A DNA stretch of 38,096 bases from Pseudomonadales bacterium. GTDB lineage: Bacteria > Pseudomonadota > Gammaproteobacteria > Pseudomonadales > Azotimanducaceae. Numbering within the stretch: position 1 is the first letter of the stretch; each line of letters opens with the position of its first letter. The stretch is from the NCBI GenBank assembly GCA_019090615.1, contig JAHRVQ010000032.1:1-38096 (forward strand), written 5' to 3'. The notes under the pieces were generated by a model. That model was given only the letters and a program-made list of their open reading frames with translations. It searched no databases and was not told where the DNA came from. The position numbers were made by a program, and so were the translations under genes. Positions 32,146 through 38,096 of this stretch are shown in pieces.

Positions 32146-32164
32146 AAAAAATCCACGGGTGTGG
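32146..32164 (-). terminator. Probable intrinsic terminator after cheB
   Basis: On the minus strand the stem CCAC-ACCC-GTGG is followed by ATTTTTTA. It lies about 52 bp after the cheB stop and would end the chemotaxis/kinase unit. The stem is short (4 bp, extendable with a bulge). Another hairpin, GTTCAA/TTGAAC, lies further downstream at about 32110-32135. Confidence 0.5.
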
Positions 32165-32215
32165 TTTGGGTTGAGTAAAATAACTAAGCCGAAGTGATGT
32201 AACCCCGCTGCCAGG

Positions 32216-33298
32216 CTAACTGATTTTGAAATGGGCATTGGCCTTGCCGTGGCTGGGTTTTTTCATGATTTTTGCGGCGATACTATGTAGCGGTAAAATG
32301 TCGTCGGCAGCATTGATTGCCACTGCGCTACCCGGCATACCCCATATAAGTGAGGATTTTTCATCCTGGGCTATGGTATAGCAACCAGCCTGCTGCATAC
32401 GTAGCATGGCATTGGCACCATCTGCACCCATACCGGTAAGTAAAATGCCGGTGGCATCGATATTCGCCTGTTCGGTGACGGAATCAAACATCACCTCAAC
32501 CGATGGCCTATGGCGGTTTACCTTGTCGTCTTTGCCCAACTGGCAAATATAGTGGCCACGAACAGTTTTAAGTCGAAGATGATAACCACCTGGCGCAATA
32601 TAAGCAGTGCTTGGGTTAATCGGCTGATCATGCCTGGCTTCAACTACATGAATTTCACAGGTATTGTCCAGTCGTTTGGCAAAAGAAGCGCTATAACCTG
32701 GGGGTATATGCTGGCTGATAATTATTGGTGGGGTTCGGCCAGGTAAATCCAGTAGTATCTCTTTAATGGCTTCGGTGCCGCCCGTAGACGCACCGATGGC
32801 AACCAGGTGGCGGTAGCTACACTTTTCGCCTTTTTCTAAAACGTATTTTCCGCGGGTTTGAAAACGGCCGCGTAAATAGGTTTCCAACTGTTGAATATTG
32901 GCCTGTGAGGCAGTGACAATTTTTTCATGGAGTTCTTCGGTAAAAGAATCCAGGTTTCCTTTCAGGGTGGCATTTGGCTTTTGGATATAGTCTACAGCGC
33001 CCAGTTCGAGCGCGTTCAGGGTGGCGTCGCTGCCGTTAGCGGTGAGGGTGGATACCATGACCACAGGCATTGGGTGCAGGCGCATTAAATTGGCAAGAAA
33101 TGTAATGCCGTCCATTTTCGGCATTTCAACGTCAAGGGTAATGACATCGGGTTTATATTGTTTGATTTTATCTCTTGCCATGTAGGCATCAATAGCGGTA
33201 CCGATCACCTCAATGTCATCCATCTGCTCTAAACTGGAGGTTAGCATTTTTCGAATTAGCGCCGAATCGTCAACAATTAGAACACGGATTTTTTTCAT
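32216..33298 (-). CDS. cheB: Chemotaxis response regulator protein-glutamate methylesterase CheB
   Basis: The 360-residue protein has an N-terminal receiver domain (Asp11, Asp12, phosphoacceptor Asp57 in TLDVEMPKMDG, Lys108) and a C-terminal methylesterase domain. The catalytic triad is visible: Ser172 in GASTGGTEA, His198 in SQHIPPGYS and Asp294 in GMGADGANAM. It removes methyl groups from (and deamidates) chemoreceptors to adapt signalling, when phosphorylated by CheA. No cheA, cheW or cheR lies in the window. It follows cheD by 13 bp. Confidence 0.96.
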   Translation of the reverse strand: MKKIRVLIVDDSALIRKMLTSSLEQMDDIEVIGTAIDAYMARDKIKQYKPDVITLDVEMPKMDGITFLANLMRLHPMPVVMVSTLTANGSDATLNALELGAVDYIQKPNATLKGNLDSFTEELHEKIVTASQANIQQLETYLRGRFQTRGKYVLEKGEKCSYRHLVAIGASTGGTEAIKEILLDLPGRTPPIIISQHIPPGYSASFAKRLDNTCEIHVVEARHDQPINPSTAYIAPGGYHLRLKTVRGHYICQLGKDDKVNRHRPSVEVMFDSVTEQANIDATGILLTGMGADGANAMLRMQQAGCYTIAQDEKSSLIWGMPGSAVAINAADDILPLHSIAAKIMKKPSHGKANAHFKIS

Positions 33299-33311
33299 CT
33301 GTTTATGCCTG

Positions 33312-33938
33312 CTAAAATAGTTCTACACTGCCATCGGTATCGCTGGCCACGGTCTTGCTGTAGGCTTTTTCTCGGTCTTTTAATACTTGACTGCTGCTGC
33401 GGATTACTTTTATTCGGCAGCGGCCAGAGTGCGGGTTAAAATAGACTTTGCGTGGATAAGGCCCGCCGACGCTGGAGGCCGCAATCAGTAGTTTTTCGTT
33501 GGACAGGTAATCAAATGCGAAGGATATATTCTTATCACCAATGTCGTTTGACATGCCTTCTAAAACTGCGCCGCCGCCAAATATCTTAACCTCAAGGTTT
33601 TTCCTGCTACCGCCATTTTTCAAAATTTCGTTAATCAATTTTTCCATTGCCCAATTGCCGTAGCGGGTTTTGGCGAGGGAAAACTGAGACGATGCGTGGG
33701 TGGTTTCCTGGGGCAGCATAAAATGATTCATGCCGCCTACGTGGGTTATTTTGTCACGAATACAAGCGGCCACGCAGGAACCCAGTACAGTCACGATGAT
33801 TTCTGCGTGTTGGGTGATATAAAGCTCACCCGGGGCGATTTTGGCGCTCCAGATATGATGCTGGTCATCCCAGTATCGATTGATATGTTGCATGCCCTGG
33901 AGTACTGGTGGTTGGTTGGGTGGATTTGTTTGACGCAT
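33312..33938 (-). CDS. cheD: Chemoreceptor glutamine deamidase CheD
   Basis: The 208-residue protein has the CheD active-site elements: Cys55 in TVLGSCVAAC and His72 in GGMNHFMLP, plus the conserved KIFGGGAVLEGM and PRKVYFNPHSGRCRIK blocks. CheD deamidates specific glutamines in chemoreceptors and in some bacteria interacts with CheC. The N-terminal 40 residues are longer than in Thermotoga CheD. It lies between a histidine kinase gene and cheB in one minus-strand unit. Confidence 0.95.
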   Translation of the reverse strand: MRQTNPPNQPPVLQGMQHINRYWDDQHHIWSAKIAPGELYITQHAEIIVTVLGSCVAACIRDKITHVGGMNHFMLPQETTHASSQFSLAKTRYGNWAMEKLINEILKNGGSRKNLEVKIFGGGAVLEGMSNDIGDKNISFAFDYLSNEKLLIAASSVGGPYPRKVYFNPHSGRCRIKVIRSSSQVLKDREKAYSKTVASDTDGSVELF

Positions 33939-34023
33939 TACGATTTGCCTGGTCTCTGTTTTCTATATGGCTAGTCTATTATTGGTATTTAACGTTTGTT
34001 TTTAACATAAGCCTGATACAAAT

Positions 34024-35991
34024 TTAGTCCAAATTCTGTGATTCAGAAGGGATAATATTTTCATTTTTGACCAGCTGTTGCGGGTCTGGGGCTAAATGAA
34101 GATTAAATTCAAATTGGCTGCCAGTACCCTGTTCGCTGCGGACCAGGATATTGCCATTCATCAGCTCGCAAATATTTTTACAAATCGCCAGGCCAATGCC
34201 AGTGCCCCCGTAGGCGCGGGTGCTGGAGCTATCTACCTGGGTAAACTTAGAAAATAGAAAATCTAGTTTGGATGGGGCAATACCAATGCCGGTATCTTCA
34301 ATAACGCAGTTAAAAAATACCTTTGAAGATTGCGCGGCGGGATCATTGGTCGCAGAGGTGGTGTTATTTGTCGCCGAGGCGGTGTTATTTATAGCATCGG
34401 TTGTTTTAATTCGAATCGTGACTTCACCTGCATGAGTGAATTTGATCGCGTTGGTGACCAGGTGGGTCAATATGGTTTTTATACGCGCTGGGTCACCTTC
34501 AACTATTGTGTGGGTTAACTGAGTGGTATCAAGGTTTAATTGCAGCTTTTTGTGCTCTGCAAGCGGGCGTATGTTGGCAATAAACTTATCCAGTAAAACG
34601 GTAAGGTTAAAAACCTCCAGGTCGATTTCAAGATTACCGGCCTCAAGCCTGGATAAATCCAGTACATCATTCACCAGATCCAGTAATGTTCTGGCGCTTT
34701 CGTTGGCGAGGCTAGCCTGACGGCGCTGTTTATCTGATAAGTTGCTGCGTAGTAGTAGGGTAAGCATGCCCAGTATATGGTTCATTGGGGTGCGAATTTC
34801 ATGGCTGATATTGGACATGAACTGGTTTTTTATCTTGTCGTTCTGTGTCGCCGTTGACTCCGCCAGGTTGCGCCGTTGTTCTAGTTGGGCTTGCTGGGTT
34901 TTATGTTGCATGATGGTTTCGGCCAGCATGTTGCCTACTTCCTGGAATAGCAGCGGGTATTCGCCAGCCTGGTCCAGCGCCAGTTTGCCGCATAAATATA
35001 ATATGCCCAGCAATGCTGGCGGTTGTTCCTGGTTGTCCTGGTTAAGCGTCTGTGCCTGTTTAATATTAAGGTCAGGGTTGATTAAAGGTATAAAACAATC
35101 GGTTGTTGTGTTACTCGCTGAGTTGGTGTTATTCGATCGGTTAGCGTTTTGGGAATCATTATTAATAAGTCTAAGTATTTGATGTTTAGCCTGTTGCCAG
35201 TCCTGTATCTGGGGCAGGATTTTTGATTCGTTCAAATTGCCGTGTTGAACTGAAAGCGTTAACTGCTGCTTATCATTGAGCAGAAATAAGCCGGCCTTAA
35301 ATTCTGCCGCGAGACATTTAAGTTGTAATAGTTTGCCTACAGCAAGGCTTAATTGTTCCTGTAATGAGCAGGGGCTCATAAGTGCGCGGGTAATAGATAA
35401 TTTAACCGCTAATAATTCCATATTTTTACTTTGTTGCATTACAGCCTGTTTATGCTGGCTGATATCTCGGCACAGGTAAGCAGAAGTATTATCACCATGA
35501 TCGGTAGGATTAACTCGGCTGGGGCGCATTTCTACGGTAAAAATTGAACCGTCTTTATGTTGTGCTTCAAATTCGATGGTTTTATTTGTTGGCTGAATGC
35601 CTGGCCCAGGCTGGCTGATGATAGATATATGTTGCGCGCTGACAATCAGGCTGGCAGGCCTGTCCAGCAGCTCATCCAGCTGATAACCAAATAACGCAGC
35701 GGCGGCCGGGTTAAGAGCGATTATGCTGTTATGTTCGTTGAGACAGATAATGCCATCAGAGAGTGAATCGTAGAGATGTTGTTTAAGTAGTTCAGCGTTT
35801 GTTGGTTTATTGGCATTTAGCCGAGCTGCTAACCCCAGTGCCATTAATGTGGCGACCACAGACAAACAGATTACTGCAGCTGCGAGCCAGGGCTGAGTAT
35901 ATTGATATAACAACGCCGTCAGAAAAATAAAGGCTATGCAACAGCCGACGAAATATAAGCGTTGATGCCATGTTGGCTGGCTAGTGCTCAT
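34024..35991 (-). CDS. Membrane-bound PAS histidine kinase (no receiver domain)
   Basis: The 655-residue kinase has two membrane helices (about 10-30 and 34-54), a PAS domain (about 68-180), a GAF-like region (about 195-375), a HisKA domain and a HATPase domain. HisKA carries the phospho-accepting His in NISHEIRTPMNHILG; HATPase has an N box in TNAIKFTHAG, a G1 box DTGIGIAP and GGTGIGLAI. There is no receiver or Hpt domain, so it should signal to a separate regulator; CheB is the only receiver protein nearby. Asn/Ser/Thr-rich low-complexity stretches occur at about 280-300 and within the ATPase domain (about 535-565). Confidence 0.92.
   Translation of the reverse strand: MSTSQPTWHQRLYFVGCCIAFIFLTALLYQYTQPWLAAAVICLSVVATLMALGLAARLNANKPTNAELLKQHLYDSLSDGIICLNEHNSIIALNPAAAALFGYQLDELLDRPASLIVSAQHISIISQPGPGIQPTNKTIEFEAQHKDGSIFTVEMRPSRVNPTDHGDNTSAYLCRDISQHKQAVMQQSKNMELLAVKLSITRALMSPCSLQEQLSLAVGKLLQLKCLAAEFKAGLFLLNDKQQLTLSVQHGNLNESKILPQIQDWQQAKHQILRLINNDSQNANRSNNTNSASNTTTDCFIPLINPDLNIKQAQTLNQDNQEQPPALLGILYLCGKLALDQAGEYPLLFQEVGNMLAETIMQHKTQQAQLEQRRNLAESTATQNDKIKNQFMSNISHEIRTPMNHILGMLTLLLRSNLSDKQRRQASLANESARTLLDLVNDVLDLSRLEAGNLEIDLEVFNLTVLLDKFIANIRPLAEHKKLQLNLDTTQLTHTIVEGDPARIKTILTHLVTNAIKFTHAGEVTIRIKTTDAINNTASATNNTTSATNDPAAQSSKVFFNCVIEDTGIGIAPSKLDFLFSKFTQVDSSSTRAYGGTGIGLAICKNICELMNGNILVRSEQGTGSQFEFNLHLAPDPQQLVKNENIIPSESQNLD
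34349..34390 (+). repeat. Two 21-bp tandem repeats inside the kinase gene
   Basis: Two near-identical 21-bp units (34349-34369 and 34370-34390; two mismatches) encode part of the Asn/Thr/Ala-rich insertion in the ATPase domain on the minus strand. The length is a multiple of three, so expansions stay in frame. Confidence 0.7.
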
Positions 35992-36050
35992 TAGGTGTCT
36001 TAGGTAAAAGGTCTTGCAGGATGCAAGAGCGGCAATGTGCTGCCGATGAA

Positions 36051-36104
36051 GGAAAAGTAGGAAAAGTAGGAAAAGTAGGAAAAGTAGGAAAAGTAGGAAA
36101 TGCA
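36051..36104 (+). repeat. 9-bp tandem repeat, 5 perfect copies plus one degenerate
   Basis: Five perfect copies of GGAAAAGTA (36051-36095) are followed by GGAAATGCA. On the coding strand of the downstream kinase it reads TACTTTTCC. Slippage here would shift spacing in the kinase 5' region by nine-base steps. Confidence 0.92.
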
Positions 36105-36229
36105 GGCAAGTGATAGTTGCTGGCTATAGCGCCGTTGAGCGCAACGAGTGGGCCGATAGCTAACGATCATTTATGGTTGACCTGAGGAGCGTCTGATTAA
36201 GACTTGTTGCTACTGTGGCGGCGTCAGGT

Positions 36230-36284
36230 GTGAATGTCAAAAGGTTGTTAATGGGTATTAATTCAACAACTTCTTTCCATTCAC
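36230..36284 (-). terminator. Nested inverted repeat after the MCP gene, possible terminator or cruciform
   Basis: The outer arms GTGAATG (36230-36236) and CATTCAC (36278-36284) and the inner arms GTTGTT (36244-36249) and AACAAC (36265-36270) are perfectly complementary. It lies about 58 bp after the MCP stop. The T tract is poor, so a terminator role is uncertain. Confidence 0.35.
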
Positions 36285-36342
36285 TCCTGCCTTGCCAGCT
36301 GGATTTAAAAACCAGAGTATTCACTACTTAATCAGAGGTTCT

Positions 36343-38096
36343 CTAAAAGTCCTCCCAGCTGTCATCGCTACTATGCCCGCCACCCTGAGCACTCAGGTTA
36401 GGGGACATAATAGGTGCGCTGGCGGGTGCTGTTGCCATGCCCATACCGGCACCTGCTGACATAATGGCGGCAGAGTTATTAACAGTGAAAAACTCCATCA
36501 TTTTCGACAGTCCGATGGCCTGTTCGGAGACGGCCTCACTGGATGCGGAAGCTTCCTCCACCAATGCGGCATTTTGCTGAGTCATTTCATCCATTTGAGA
36601 AATGGCGGTATTCACCTGTTCGATCCCCGATGTCTGCTCCTGGGTGCCGGCGGTGATATCGGCTATCATACTGCTCACCTTGACTACAGCTTCCTCAATA
36701 TCACCAAGGGTGGTGCCTGATTGGTTAACAAGGTTTGAGCCTTCACTGACCTTGGTCTCACTATCTCGAATCAGATCTTTAATATCCTTCGAGGCATCGG
36801 CTGAGCGCTGGGCAAGGTTACGTACTTCAGCGGCAACTACCGCAAAACCTCGGCCCTGTTCACCGGCCCGTGCAGCTTCTACCGCGGCATTAAGGGCCAG
36901 CAAATTAGTCTGGAAGGCAATTTCTTCGATAACGCCAATAATATCGGCGATTTCTTTCGAGGATTTATTGATCGCCTCCATGGCAACAATGGCATTTTGG
37001 ACAATTTCACCACCTTCAGAGGCTTTTTTACTGGCTGATTGGGCCAGATCATTGGCATCTTTAGCGTTATCTGCGCCCTGTTTGACCACTGATGTCATCT
37101 CTTCCATGCTGGATGCGGTTTCTTCAAGCGCTGAGGCCTGCTCTTCAGTGCGCTGGCTTAGGTCGGCGTTGCCGGTAGCTATTTCTGAGGCACCATTACG
37201 TAAGGTAGTGGAAGCGACTCGAATATTGCCGATAACTTCAGTTAACTTATCTACGGTGCCATTTACGCCATCTTTTAGAGAGGCGAAAATGCCCGCATAG
37301 TCGCCATCGATTTTGTTGGTTAAATCGCCTTCGGCAAGGGTAGAAACCACTCTAAGTACGTCCGACAGGCCGGCATGGGCGGTTGCAGTTAGCGAATTAA
37401 GGCCAAGGGTAAGATTCTGGAAAAAGCCTTCTTTACCGTCTTCAGATAACTGGATGGTGAAATCACCTGCATTAGCCGCAGTAACCAGATTGTTGATCTC
37501 CTCTTCGATAGCGACTTCCATGGTTCTATCATTCCACTCAACCACCGTGCCGATACGTTCGCCCTCCAGTTCGATGGAATTGGCAACAATAGACATGGTG
37601 CGGCCCCCCACTTTCAGCTCAGATTTAAAGGTGCCGCGTAGGCCGCCTACCAGATTGCGCTGATGAGAGGGGTTTTTATGGTAGATATCGATATTTGAGC
37701 CAATAATTGCCGCCGCCTCGAAATTGGGTAAATCGGTGCGTATATCGGCTTCAGCGTTGCGCATCATGGTGATCGCTGAATTGTTGGTGTAGATGACATT
37801 CAAATCAACGTCGGTAATCATGGTGGCGGTGCCAACGTTATCCAGGGCCATTTTAACCCGTGCATTTTCGGCGGCAGTAGTATCCGCAATCAGTTGCGCT
37901 GCAATTGCTTCAGTCTTGTCATTCCATTCCACCACGGTGCCGCTACGATTACCGGCATTATCAAATACCGGTGTGGCGATCAGGCCAAAGGTCAGGCCGG
38001 CGAGGTCAAGGTCGGTTTCATAGGTATCTTTAAGGCCATCAAGCATACCGCGCTGGTGAGCGGGGTTAGCATGGAAGTCATCTACACAGGTGCCCA
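36343..38096 (-). CDS. Methyl-accepting chemotaxis protein with tandem PAS domains (5' end outside the window)
   Basis: The reading frame is open to the window edge and continues beyond it, so the N-terminus is missing; at least 584 residues are visible. Two PAS-like units end with a repeated pattern (VVEWNDKT and VVEWNDRT), each with an NPAHQR or NPSHQR motif. They are followed by a HAMP-like linker, then the coiled-coil signalling domain with hairpin tip [20 protein letters not shown] and [18 protein letters not shown]. No membrane segment is seen in the visible part, so the receptor may be cytoplasmic. The C-terminus ends DSWEDF, resembling the NWETF-type pentapeptide that tethers CheR or CheB. 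CheD and CheB are encoded downstream. Confidence 0.93.
   Translation of the reverse strand, partial: GTCVDDFHANPAHQRGMLDGLKDTYETDLDLAGLTFGLIATPVFDNAGNRSGTVVEWNDKTEAIAAQLIADTTAAENARVKMALDNVGTATMITDVDLNVIYTNNSAITMMRNAEADIRTDLPNFEAAAIIGSNIDIYHKNPSHQRNLVGGLRGTFKSELKVGGRTMSIVANSIELEGERIGTVVEWNDRTMEVAIEEEINNLVTAANAGDFTIQLSEDGKEGFFQNLTLGLNSLTATAHAGLSDVLRVVSTLAEGDLTNKIDGDYAGIFASLKDGVNGTVDKLTEVIGNIRVASTTLRNGASEIATGNADLSQRTEEQASALEETASSMEEMTSVVKQGADNAKDANDLAQSASKKASEGGEIVQNAIVAMEAINKSSKEIADIIGVIEEIAFQTNLLALNAAVEAARAGEQGRGFAVVAAEVRNLAQRSADASKDIKDLIRDSETKVSEGSNLVNQSGTTLGDIEEAVVKVSSMIADITAGTQEQTSGIEQVNTAISQMDEMTQQNAALVEEASASSEAVSEQAIGLSKMMEFFTVNNSAAIMSAGAGMGMATAPASAPIMSPNLSAQGGGHSSDDSWEDF

Larger units (their letters stand above)
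35992..36342. promoter_or_regulatory. Intergenic region between the MCP and kinase genes
   Basis: This 351-bp gap contains a 9-bp tandem array (36051-36104) about 60 bp before the kinase start and a nested inverted repeat (36230-36284) closer to the end of the MCP gene. No gene is supported. The array lies where the kinase promoter or leader is expected. Confidence 0.5.

Noticed and set aside
36602-37663. Long plus-strand frames opposite the MCP signalling domain
   Set aside because: The Ala-rich coiled-coil coding strand leaves an open antisense frame; it has Ser/Ala-rich composition and no start signal.

Overview
The window joins two kinds of DNA. Positions 1 to about 10,430 look accessory: AT-rich by eye, gene-poor at the left, carrying several diverged repeat families, small unrecognised genes, a surface-modification-like operon and a complete IS66-family insertion sequence. 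From a tRNA-Phe gene (10433-10508, minus strand) rightwards the DNA is dense, moderate-GC, conserved chromosome. The gene set (asmA-like, mutY, yggX, cheB/cheD, MCP, cinA, a YfbK-like lipoprotein, Prx5, ECF sigma factor) fits a Gammaproteobacterium, perhaps a marine one of the Cellvibrionales/Pseudomonadales type. The genus cannot be fixed from sequence alone. The 3' end of the tRNA faces the accessory block, which fits a genomic island lodged at that tRNA, but no integrase and no second att copy is visible.

Accessory block. Positions 1-2956 hold no convincing gene. They are built from diverged direct repeats: two units of about 480 bp at 1-950, and two copies of about 340 bp at 1031-1374 and 2403-2740. 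Embedded in these are arrays of a 9-bp unit (consensus ATACCAnnN) ending in GTATT, placed as inverted pairs about 45-50 nt apart. The same arrays recur at 9301-9327 and 10175-10199, and I did not see them in the chromosomal part. Next come two coupled small minus-strand genes (2957-3571), a plus-strand trio of lipoprotein, polytopic membrane protein and sulfatase-fold transferase (3884-6929), the IS66 element (6941-9266) with a perfect 8-bp target duplication, a gene remnant and a small unknown gene (9832-10128).

Chromosomal block. A translationally coupled operon encodes a VWA/YfbK-type lipoprotein, an ECF sigma factor and a single-pass membrane protein that may be its anti-sigma partner, followed by a periplasmic serine hydrolase of the class C beta-lactamase fold. 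On the minus strand lie AsmA-like protein, MutY and YggX, each overlapping the next by a few bases, preceded by a small cyclic-nucleotide-binding protein and a 963-residue nucleotide-translocase-like membrane protein with HEAT repeats. On the plus strand follow a ferredoxin/adrenodoxin-type NADP reductase (behind an array of 16/17-bp repeats), an AEC transporter, a GAF-GAF-GGDEF-EAL protein with degenerate catalytic motifs, a Prx5 peroxiredoxin and an EamA transporter. The right end is a minus-strand signalling cluster: a methyl-accepting chemotaxis protein (5' end cut by the window), a hybrid-less PAS histidine kinase, CheD and CheB, with CinA beyond.

The least explained signal is the 9-bp-unit inverted array family in the left accessory block. 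I found no single gene cluster I would call a proven new system.
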